Shown here in pieces: positions 1 through 5,484 of a stretch of DNA of 6,424 nt (positions within the stretch are counted from its first letter, which is position 1; the number at the start of each line of letters is the position of its first letter). A program made the position numbers and the translations under genes. This DNA is from an uncultured Lachnospiraceae bacterium (lineage in GTDB: Bacteria > Bacillota > Clostridia > Lachnospirales > Lachnospiraceae), in the NCBI GenBank assembly GCA_905233835.1, contig CAJOGB010000098.1, positions 1 to 6,424 of the forward strand. The letters are read 5' to 3'. The notes beneath the pieces are model-generated. The model had not been told where the DNA came from. It made no database searches and worked only from the letters and a program-made list of their open reading frames with translations.

Positions 1-1
1 A

Positions 2-748
2 ACAACGCAGGTTTCTTCCAATGCTCCGACCCAGGAGACCATTAGAAGGACCCCGGAAGTTTCTACAGCAGAGGCTGCGAAAGTTAGAAAGCAGGATGAA
101 GCTGAAAAAACAAGAAGACAGGATGACGAGACATTAGAGAACGTGGTTGCACGTTCCAAGGATGGTGACACCGTTCAGGTAAGTGATGACGGTGCAATCG
201 AACTTGAGGAGAGCCGCGAGGGATCTGTTGTTTCCGAATTAAAAGAAGCGACAGCATATGAGCCAAACGAAGATAAAGAAGAAAACTTCGTTATCGATCG
301 TCCGGAAATCGCAGAGATTGAAAAGCCGGAGATTGAACTTCCGGAAAAAAGCGAAGCGAAACCTGAGGAAACACTTCTCGGAAGCGGAGAGCAGGAAATA
401 GACGGTCCTCCGTTTAACGAGTACAGTTCAGGACAGTTGGAAGCGTTCTATCAGGAGGGTGATATCTCTGCATATACCTATTCCACAGAGATGGACAGAC
501 GTGAGGCACTCCGTGAGGAGATTGTTGAAGAGAACCGTGCATTTGATAAGAAAATGACAGAGGTTTCTTCTGTAGCTTCCAGAGTAGAGCAGGAAAGCTT
601 CGCTGTAGATACCGCGGTAAACAGTGAGAGTAAGATTGATGTAAAAGATCGACTCGCTGCGGTAAACAACACGGACGATGATAAAAAGGCAGCAGCCAGA
701 GTATCTGAAGAGGAAGGTAGATTATGGGATTATCAGCTTCGAGCTTAA
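2..748 (+). CDS. Unrecognised acidic, probably largely disordered protein (3' part; 5' end outside window)
   Basis: The frame is open from the left edge to TAA at 746-748, giving 248 visible residues, so the start lies upstream. A GTG at 143 is in frame but has no Shine-Dalgarno in front of it, so it is unlikely to be the real start. The protein is rich in Glu, Asp, Lys and Ser and shows no membrane segment. It has a Pro/Glu-rich stretch at about visible residues 100-124, where PEI/PEK-type units recur. A short motif with Tyr-Ser-Ser-Gly and Gly-Asp-Ile-Ser follows, then a charged helical, coiled-coil-like segment at about 164-197. The C-terminus (around VSEEEGRLWDYQLRA) is also helical in character. 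I do not recognise a family and assign no function. Its last 25 bases overlap the next gene and carry that gene's ribosome binding site, so the two are probably translated together. That it is a real gene is fairly sure; its role is unknown. Confidence 0.75.
   Translation, partial: TTQVSSNAPTQETIRRTPEVSTAEAAKVRKQDEAEKTRRQDDETLENVVARSKDGDTVQVSDDGAIELEESREGSVVSELKEATAYEPNEDKEENFVIDRPEIAEIEKPEIELPEKSEAKPEETLLGSGEQEIDGPPFNEYSSGQLEAFYQEGDISAYTYSTEMDRREALREEIVEENRAFDKKMTEVSSVASRVEQESFAVDTAVNSESKIDVKDRLAAVNNTDDDKKAAARVSEEEGRLWDYQLRA
711..717 (+). promoter_or_regulatory. Ribosome binding site deciding the 724 start
   Basis: AGGAAGG lies 6 bases before the ATG at 724, embedded in the coding end of the upstream gene. 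It makes the overlapping start more credible than any later in-frame codon. Confidence 0.6.
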
Positions 749-1068
749 ACCCGATTACATCCATTGAATATCGTACCACGATTCCACAGGCATATAATGT
801 GGAGAATCAGTCGGAGGTTTCGGATTCATTTATAGAAGCCATGCGAGGCGCAGGATATACGAATCGTGTGGATGCGGCGGCTCCGGTACAGTATGCGACC
901 GCATCGGTATCCACCAACCGTATCGAACAGCTTCATAAGAATCAGGAAGTAAACAAAGCCTATAATGATTTGGCGGCCTCCTTCGGCAGTGCAGCCGTTT
1001 CCTACGGAGCATCTTCACAGGCCAACGGTTATGCGGTACTTGGCGGACAATTTGATTCCTTCGCATAA
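724..1068 (+). CDS. Unrecognised 114-residue protein, overlapping partner of the upstream gene
   Basis: The ATG at 724 is preceded by AGGAAGG at 711-717 with a 6-base spacer, which supports this start inside the end of the previous gene, in another frame. The 114-residue product has no signal peptide or transmembrane stretch. The N-terminus (MGLSASSLNPITSIEY) is followed by a mixed region rich in Ala, Ser, Asn and Gln. A helical segment around residues 60-85 contains the Arg-Ile-Glu-Gln-Leu-His-Lys-Asn stretch. The tail is rich in small residues (Gly, Ala, Ser) and ends in FDSFA. I recognise no family. The 25-base overlap implies translational coupling and perhaps a joint function or complex with the upstream acidic protein; that is inference. 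A strong terminator follows 22 bases after the stop, so this is the last gene of its transcription unit. Confidence 0.75.
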   Translation: MGLSASSLNPITSIEYRTTIPQAYNVENQSEVSDSFIEAMRGAGYTNRVDAAAPVQYATASVSTNRIEQLHKNQEVNKAYNDLAASFGSAAVSYGASSQANGYAVLGGQFDSFA

Positions 1069-1090
1069 GATTTTATAATTTGTTTTTACA

Positions 1091-1125
1091 GGTGCGTATG
1101 TATTTTACATACGCATCTTTTTTTT
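1091..1125 (+). terminator. Rho-independent terminator after the two unrecognised genes
   Basis: A 12-base-pair stem pairs 1091-1102 with 1106-1117. The inner ten pairs are perfect (TGCGTATGTA with TACATACGCA) around a TTT loop, and eight T follow at 1118-1125. There is no T-run on the other strand, so it works in the + direction only. It separates the upstream pair from the pheB-hom-lysC unit. Confidence 0.92.
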
Positions 1126-1137
1126 GTCTTTATGGGG

Positions 1138-1166
1138 TTGCATCTGTCGATTTAATGTGTTAAAGT
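1138..1166 (+). promoter_or_regulatory. Candidate sigma-A promoter of the pheB-hom-lysC operon
   Basis: TTGCAT at 1138-1143 and TAAAGT at 1161-1166 are separated by 17 bases. The TGT just before the -10 box gives an extended -10 motif. The -35 is only a moderate match. Initiation near 1173 would give a leader of about 36 bases before the ATG at 1209. That is too short for a riboswitch, T-box or leader-peptide attenuator, so control would act on initiation or on the enzymes. Confidence 0.5.
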
Positions 1167-1208
1167 ATTCCGAGTGAGAACAAGTGTATTTCACAGAAAG
1201 ACAGATTT

Positions 1209-1652
1209 ATGAAAGAAGAAAGTACCTATTACGTATTGAAAGAAAAGGCTGTGCCCGAGGTTTTGCTAAAGGTTGTAAAAGCGAAACGACTTTTGGAATC
1301 CGGGAAGTGCAAATCTGTGGCGGAGGCCGCCGACCATGTGGGAATCAGTCGAAGTTCTTTCTATAAGTACAAAGAAGATATTTTTCCGTTCCATGAAAAT
1401 GCGAAAGGAAAAACCATTAACTTAATGATACAATTGGATGATGAACCGGGACTGTTATCGTCGGTATTAAAGACGGTGGCAAAATCCGGAGCAAATATTT
1501 TAACGATTCATCAGAGTATTCCGGTCAGCGGCGTGGCATCGCTTACGCTTTCGGTGGAGGTTTTAAAAGAAACGGGAGATGTTTCCAAGATGATTTCAAA
1601 CATCGAGAAAGTTGCCGGCGTACATTATGTAAAAATATTATCCAGGGAGTAA
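1209..1652 (+). CDS. pheB: ACT domain-containing protein of the PheB family
   Basis: The 147-residue product has the two-part layout of the PheB (UPF0735) family, whose members are usually about 145-150 residues. The N-terminal part contains a helix-turn-helix-like segment (about residues 27-55, with SVAEAADHVGISRSSFYKY). An ACT domain follows at about residues 70-145, with the ligand-loop signature LDDEPGLLSSVL near 76-87. ACT domains bind amino acids and usually serve allosteric control. PheB itself is genetically linked to phenylalanine biosynthesis in Bacillus, but its biochemical role is not settled. Here it opens a unit with hom and lysC, which suggests a sensing role in the aspartate pathway (inference). 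The start at 1209 has only a weak ribosome binding site (AGAAAG, 1195-1200), but it agrees with family length. Four bases separate its stop from the hom start. Confidence 0.88.
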   Translation: MKEESTYYVLKEKAVPEVLLKVVKAKRLLESGKCKSVAEAADHVGISRSSFYKYKEDIFPFHENAKGKTINLMIQLDDEPGLLSSVLKTVAKSGANILTIHQSIPVSGVASLTLSVEVLKETGDVSKMISNIEKVAGVHYVKILSRE

Positions 1653-1656
1653 GAAA

Positions 1657-2831
1657 ATGAAAGTAGCAGTAATGGGATACGGAACCATCGGTTCCGGAGT
1701 GGTAGAAATCTTAAACGTAAACAGGGACGTGATTGCGGAACGTGCCGGTGAACCGTTGGAAGTAAAAAAGGTTTTGGATCTTCGTGATTTTGCGGGAGAT
1801 CCGGTGGAGAAATTAATCGTTCACGATTATATGGATATCGTAAATGATGATGAGATTTCTCTCGTGGTGGAAACCATGGGTGGTGTAGAACCGGCCTATA
1901 CCTTTGTAAAGGCAATGCTTCAGGCGAAAAAACATGTAACCACTTCAAACAAAGCATTGGTTGCGGATAAGGGTGCGGAATTAATTCGCATCGCCAGAGA
2001 AAATAAAGTAAACTTTATGTTTGAGGCTTCCGTAGGTGGCGGTATTCCCATTATTCGACCGCTTCTTTCCTGCTTAACCGGTGATGTGATCGAAGAGATT
2101 ACCGGTATCGTAAACGGTACCACCAACTATATGATGACAAAGATGACCGCCGAAGGCAGTGATTACGATGATCTTTGGGTTATGCGGAAAAGGATCCTAC
2201 CGCAGACGTGGAAGGATATGATGCTTGCAGAAAGATCGCGATTCTTACTTCCTTAATCAGCGGAAGTCAAGTGGATTATAACGATATCCCCACAGAGGGA
2301 ATCAGTCATATCACTGCAACGGATATTAAATATGCAAAGAAAATGGGAAGAGCTATTAAGCTTCTTGCCCGTTCCAAAAAGGTGGGAGAAACTTACTCCG
2401 CCAGAGTGGCACCTTATCTTTTGCCGCAAGAGCACCCGCTTTACAGTGTAAACGATGTATTTAATGCTATTTTTGTTCACGGAAATATGTTGGGTGACGG
2501 AATGTTCTACGGATCCGGCGCAGGAAAACTTCCGACCGCCAGTGCCGTTGTAGGTGACTTGGTGGCCATGGCCCGACACATTGATAAAAACATTCACTTA
2601 ACCTGGAAGGAAGAAAAGTTGGAACTTGCAAATCCTTCCCAGCAGAGTTTTAAATTCTTTGTTCGTACCACGGATTCAAAGGATAAGGTGGAAAACGTAT
2701 TCCATAAGGTAGACTTTGTGGATGCAGGTGTGGACGGAGAAATCGGTTTTGTGACCTGCGAAATGACTCAGAAAAAATTTGACGACGCATCAGCTGAAAT
2801 CAACACACTTCAGATGATTCGTTTTGTATAA
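1657..2831 (+). pseudogene. hom: Homoserine dehydrogenase, disrupted by a frameshift near 2172
   Basis: Homoserine dehydrogenase reduces aspartate semialdehyde to homoserine with NAD(P)H, on the route to threonine and methionine. The start ATG at 1657 follows AGGGAG (1644-1649), inside the end of pheB. The first part has the Rossmann motif GYGTIGSG (residues 7-14), the KHVTTSNKAL segment with the likely catalytic Lys99, EASVGGGIPIIRPL, and NGTTNY (153-158). After GAT at 2170-2172 homology leaves this frame, which then runs through 27 unrelated codons to TAA at 2254-2256. Homology resumes at TTG 2175 in another frame with LGYAEKDPTADVEGYD and the second catalytic Asp/Lys pair (codons at 2220 and 2232). 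It continues to a degenerate C-terminal ACT-like region and TAA at 2829-2831. Compared with B. subtilis Hom as I remember it, about seven residues (like VLKEAQD) are missing at the junction, fitting a loss of about 19 bases. As written, neither fragment is a complete enzyme. A sequence or assembly error is the alternative. Confidence 0.9.
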
Positions 2832-2842
2832 AGGAGGAGACT

Positions 2843-4048
2843 ATGTTAATCGTCAAGAAATTCGGCGGAAGCTCCGTGGCGAATAAGGAGCGCATTTTCA
2901 ATGTGGCAAACCGTATCGCCGACGAGTACAAAAAAGGAAATCAAGTGGTGGTGGTTCTTTCGGCCATGGGTGATACCACGGATGAACTTTTGGAAAAGGC
3001 GTATGAAATCAATCCGGATGCGCCAAAGCGAGAAATGGATATGTTACTTGCCTGCGGCGAGCAGACATCGGTGGCACTGATGGCTATGGCACTTTCTTCC
3101 ATGGGAATCCCGGCCATTTCCTTAAATGCCTTTCAGGTAGCCATGCATACCAGTTCCAAGTATTCCAATGCAAGATTCAAGCGAATCGATACGGAACGAA
3201 TCAACAATGAATTGGAAGCGCGGAAAGTGGTAATCGTTACCGGTTTTCAGGGCATTAACAAATATGATGATTTAACAACTCTGGGACGAGGGGGAAGTGA
3301 TACCACTGCAGTGGCATTGGCAGCAGCCCTTCGCGCGGATGCTTGTGAAATCTATACGGACGTGGAAGGTGTTTATACTGCCGATCCCCGTGTGGTTCCA
3401 AAGGCACATAAGATTAAAGAAATCTCTTATGATGAAATGTTGGAACTTGCAACATTGGGTGCAAAGGTATTACATAATCGTTCGGTGGAACTGGCAAAGA
3501 AATATGGCGTCGATTTGATCGTACGTTCAAGTTTAAATAACGCGGAAGGTACAACAGTAAAGGAGGTAGCATCAGTGGAAAGTATGCTTGTTAGCGGGGT
3601 TGCGGTAGATAAGGATGCGGCACGTATCGCGATTATTGGATTAAAGAATGAACCGGGTATTGCATTTAAAGTATTTGATTTGTTGGCAAAACATAATATC
3701 AATGTGGACGTTATTTTACAGTCCATCGGTCGTGATGACACAAAGGATATTTCCTTTACGGTAGACCAGACTCAGGCAAAGGAAGCGGTTGCTTTATTAA
3801 AGGAAAACAAAGAGCGTCTTACCATTCAAAAGATTGAGGAAGACGAAACCGTTGCAAAGCTTTCCATCGTCGGTGCGGGCATGCAGTCCAACGCCGGTGT
3901 GGCAGCAAAGATGTTCGAGGCTCTCTACGGCGTCGGCGTAAACATCCGTATGATCGCCACCTCCGAAATCCGCATCACCGTTCTCATCGATATTGAGAAC
4001 GTCGAGGTTGCGATGAAAGCGGTACATGCTGCATTCCTTGAGGACTAA
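2843..4048 (+). CDS. lysC: Aspartokinase with two C-terminal ACT domains
   Basis: Aspartokinase phosphorylates L-aspartate with ATP, the first step to lysine, threonine and methionine. The ATG at 2843 follows a near-perfect AAGGAGGAG, 11 bases after the hom stop. The 401-residue protein is of normal length for a monofunctional enzyme. The kinase domain (about 1-240) shows KFGGSS (6-11), the substrate-loop region LLACGEQTS (about 69-77), GRGGSDTTAVALAAAL (from 148) and TDVEGVYTADPR (172-183). Two ACT domains follow at about 261-325 (IIGLKNEPGIAFKVF) and 339-401 (SIVGAGMQSNAGVAAKMF), the usual site of feedback inhibition by lysine and/or threonine. The effector cannot be told from sequence alone. 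An internal ribosome binding site and in-frame GTG (3575) predict a second product consisting of the ACT region. It is the last gene of the operon and is followed by a strong terminator. Confidence 0.97.
   Translation: MLIVKKFGGSSVANKERIFNVANRIADEYKKGNQVVVVLSAMGDTTDELLEKAYEINPDAPKREMDMLLACGEQTSVALMAMALSSMGIPAISLNAFQVAMHTSSKYSNARFKRIDTERINNELEARKVVIVTGFQGINKYDDLTTLGRGGSDTTAVALAAALRADACEIYTDVEGVYTADPRVVPKAHKIKEISYDEMLELATLGAKVLHNRSVELAKKYGVDLIVRSSLNNAEGTTVKEVASVESMLVSGVAVDKDAARIAIIGLKNEPGIAFKVFDLLAKHNINVDVILQSIGRDDTKDISFTVDQTQAKEAVALLKENKERLTIQKIEEDETVAKLSIVGAGMQSNAGVAAKMFEALYGVGVNIRMIATSEIRITVLIDIENVEVAMKAVHAAFLED
3558..3577 (+). promoter_or_regulatory. Internal Shine-Dalgarno and GTG start inside lysC
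   Basis: TAAAGGAGGT at 3558-3567 matches the 16S rRNA tail about as well as possible. It is followed by an in-frame GTG at 3575-3577, 8 bases after AGGAGG. That codon is residue 245 of aspartokinase, just before the ACT domains. In B. subtilis aspartokinase II, a beta subunit is known to be made from an in-frame internal start at nearly the same place. The in-frame ATG at 3584 is an alternative but is 17 bases from the site. Confidence 0.7.
3575..4048 (+). CDS. lysC: Predicted aspartokinase beta subunit (tandem ACT domains, internal start)
   Basis: This is the nested in-frame product expected from the internal ribosome binding site: 157 residues starting at the GTG codon and sharing its C-terminus with the full aspartokinase. 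It contains only the two ACT domains and no kinase motifs. By analogy with B. subtilis aspartokinase II it would associate with the full-length alpha chain as a regulatory subunit. The site is seen in the sequence; the product and its role are inference. Confidence 0.55.
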   Translation: MESMLVSGVAVDKDAARIAIIGLKNEPGIAFKVFDLLAKHNINVDVILQSIGRDDTKDISFTVDQTQAKEAVALLKENKERLTIQKIEEDETVAKLSIVGAGMQSNAGVAAKMFEALYGVGVNIRMIATSEIRITVLIDIENVEVAMKAVHAAFLED

Positions 4049-4064
4049 ACAATAACATAAATTT

Positions 4065-4112
4065 AAAAATCTCAGTCCAACTACCGGTGAATATGTTGGA
4101 CTGAGATTTTTT
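4065..4112 (+). terminator. Terminator after lysC, probably bidirectional
   Basis: Thirteen perfect pairs join 4069-4081 (ATCTCAGTCCAAC) to 4095-4107, extended by four A-T pairs from the flanking A-run and T-run, with a 13-base loop. Six T at 4107-4112 form the tail on the + strand. The A-run at 4065-4069 gives a T-tail on the minus strand too, so it can also stop transcription coming leftwards. Confidence 0.92.
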
Positions 4113-4122
4113 GTTTTGTTGT

Positions 4123-4158
4123 AAAAAGAAAAGACTGATGGGGAAACATCAGTCTTTT
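4123..4158 (-). terminator. Intrinsic terminator of the candidate small RNA
   Basis: A perfect 12-pair stem (4158-4147 with 4140-4129), loop of six, is followed on the minus strand by C then five T (4128-4123). On the + strand the stem ends with only four T and then GAGGGG, so the minus direction is the better reading. Confidence 0.55.
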
Positions 4159-4203
4159 GAGGGGAGTATAAATAATAAGGGGATAAGAGGTGTTCCTCTT
4201 ATG
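4123..4203 (-). ncRNA. Candidate small RNA on the minus strand, about 80 nt
   Basis: Read on the minus strand, a good promoter is followed at once by a compact structured unit. The promoter is TTGTCT at 4238-4233, a 17-base spacer, and TATCAT at 4215-4210 with an extended TGC. Initiation near 4203 would place hairpin one right at the 5' end (ATAAGAGG with CCTCTTAT, 4202-4183, loop of four). A single-stranded, C-rich linker follows (4182-4159) containing CCCC and ACTCCCCTC. Then comes a 12-pair hairpin (AAAAGACTGATG with CATCAGTCTTTT, 4158-4129) with a CTTTTT tail ending at 4123, a normal intrinsic terminator. There is no open frame of note. C-rich unpaired loops are typical of Firmicutes small RNAs that pair with ribosome binding sites. 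I recognise no named RNA family, and expression is not shown by sequence. Confidence 0.45.
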
Positions 4204-4209
4204 TTTTGG

Positions 4210-4238
4210 ATGATAGCACCATAGATTTGGAAAGACAA
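4210..4238 (-). promoter_or_regulatory. Candidate minus-strand promoter of the small RNA
   Basis: TTGTCT (4238-4233) matches four of six -35 positions. TATCAT (4215-4210) matches five of six -10 positions, the spacer is exactly 17, and TGC immediately before the -10 forms an extended -10. No minus-strand gene lies nearby, so the only evident product is the structured RNA just downstream. Confidence 0.45.
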
Positions 4239-4292
4239 TAGGATTAAGCGATATTTAATAAAAGTTTAAGATTTTAATAATTTCTTAATAAT

Positions 4293-4322
4293 TTGGATTA
4301 CGCCCCGATTTTATGGTATTAT
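4293..4322 (+). promoter_or_regulatory. Candidate promoter of the methyltransferase gene, possibly giving a leaderless mRNA
   Basis: TTGGAT (4293-4298), 18 bases, then TATTAT (4317-4322) preceded by TGG as an extended -10. Only seven bases separate the -10 box from the ATG at 4330, so initiation would fall at or within a base or two of the start codon. No Shine-Dalgarno is present in the preceding 25 bases. An upstream AT-rich promoter between about 4250 and 4290 is possible. Confidence 0.5.
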
Positions 4323-4329
4323 TAGCGCT

Positions 4330-5484
4330 ATGAAGACGTTTGAAATATGCGTGCCGTGCCACTTTGGCATCGAGGCGATTGTAAAAAGAGAAATCTATGA
4401 TTTGGGCTATGAAATCACGAAGGTGGAGGACGGCCGTGTGACCTTTCAGGGAGATTGGGAAGCGGTGGTTCGTGCGAATCTTTGTGTCCGTACCGGAGAA
4501 CGCATCCTGGTAAAACTCGGTGAGTTTCATGCCGAGGAATTTGAGGATTTGTTTCAGGGTATAAAAAGCATTCCCTGGGAAGAATATATCCCCAAGGACG
4601 GAAAGTTTTGGGTAACCAAAGCCACCTCCATTAAGAGTAAGCTTTTTGCGGTTCCCACCATTCAATCCATTGCGAAAAAGGCTATGGTGGAACGTATGAG
4701 CGAAGCCTATCACACCGACAGTTTTCCGGAGACCGGGCTTTCGTTCCCGGTTCGACTTTTCTTAATGAAAGACGAAGTTTTGGTAACCTTGGATACCACC
4801 GGAGCTCCCCTTCATAAAAGAGGATACCGCACCTATACCTCAAAGGCACCGATTTCCGAGACTTTGGCGGCGGCACTTATTATGATTACCCCTTGGAGAA
4901 AAGACAGGGTTTTGTTGGATCCCTTTTGCGGTAGCGGAACCTTCTTAATCGAAGCGGCCATGATGGGAATAAATATGGCGCCGGGCTTAAACCGAGAGTT
5001 TACGGCGGAGACGTGGACCCATCTTATGGATAAAAAACTCTGGAAAGATATAAGAGATGAACTTCGGGAAGAAATCGATCTTAATGTGGATATGAATCTC
5101 CAGGGATATGACATCGATCCTGAGGCGATTTCTATCGCAAAGAAAAATGCGGCCCGGGCCGGGGTGGAAGAGTTTATTCACTTCCAGGTTCGGGATATGA
5201 AAGATACCTCTCATCCGAAAAAGTACGGATTTTTGATTACGAATCCCCCATATGGAGAGCGCTTGGAGGATAAAGCGGATTTGCCTGAGTTGTATGAAAC
5301 CTTGGGTAAGGTATATGCTTCTTTGGACTCTTGGTCCATGTTTGTCATCACTTCTTATGAGGATGCACAGAAGTATATCGGGAAAAAGGCAGATAAGAAC
5401 CGAAAGATTTATAATGGTATGATTAAGACCTATTATTATCAATATATGGGTCCGAAACCTCCGAAGAGGAAAGAAGATAAGTAA
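4330..5484 (+). CDS. rlmL: THUMP-domain class I SAM-dependent RNA methyltransferase (YpsC/RlmL family)
   Basis: The 384-residue product matches the single-domain Firmicutes family typified by B. subtilis YpsC, related to the N-terminal m2G-forming half of E. coli RlmL. It is therefore expected to methylate guanine N2 in 23S rRNA using S-adenosylmethionine, though the exact target here is inferred. The N-terminus (MKTFEICVPCHFGIEAIVKRE) is the ferredoxin-like start of the family and fixes the start codon despite the lack of a ribosome binding site. A THUMP RNA-binding domain spans about 55-160. The Rossmann methyltransferase domain has the SAM motif DPFCGSGTFLIEAA (from 197), an acidic loop QGYDIDPEAI and the catalytic NPPYGERL (from 305). 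The tail is Lys/Pro-rich. Older annotations call such proteins N6-adenine DNA methylases; the THUMP domain argues for RNA. The next gene begins on the base after its stop, so the two probably share a transcript. Confidence 0.93.
   Translation: MKTFEICVPCHFGIEAIVKREIYDLGYEITKVEDGRVTFQGDWEAVVRANLCVRTGERILVKLGEFHAEEFEDLFQGIKSIPWEEYIPKDGKFWVTKATSIKSKLFAVPTIQSIAKKAMVERMSEAYHTDSFPETGLSFPVRLFLMKDEVLVTLDTTGAPLHKRGYRTYTSKAPISETLAAALIMITPWRKDRVLLDPFCGSGTFLIEAAMMGINMAPGLNREFTAETWTHLMDKKLWKDIRDELREEIDLNVDMNLQGYDIDPEAISIAKKNAARAGVEEFIHFQVRDMKDTSHPKKYGFLITNPPYGERLEDKADLPELYETLGKVYASLDSWSMFVITSYEDAQKYIGKKADKNRKIYNGMIKTYYYQYMGPKPPKRKEDK

Noticed and set aside
143..145. GTG at 143 as the start of the first gene
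   Set aside because: The frame is open back to the window edge with similar composition, and no Shine-Dalgarno precedes this GTG.
414..779. 121-residue minus-strand frame across the first two genes
   Set aside because: It is antisense to two overlapping + strand genes that have coherent composition and a clear ribosome binding site; it has no promoter or start support of its own.
1126..1208. Lysine riboswitch or T-box leader before the aspartate-pathway operon
   Set aside because: The whole gap from terminator to start codon is about 83 bases, with a promoter inside it. No antiterminator hairpin or T-box motif is visible.
1184..1366. 60-residue + strand frame overlapping the start of pheB
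   Set aside because: It lies in another frame over the well-supported pheB coding region, has no ribosome binding site and shows no family likeness.
2165..2260. Programmed frameshifting to join the two hom parts
   Set aside because: A -1 shift near CTT TGG would join the frames, but there is no convincing slippery heptamer, and the product would still lack about six or seven conserved residues. A deletion explains both the frame change and the missing residues.
4129..4158. Hairpin taken as a second + strand terminator for lysC
   Set aside because: On the + strand it has only four T, all within the stem, followed by GAGGGG. The long T-run is on the minus strand, so it fits a minus-strand terminator better.
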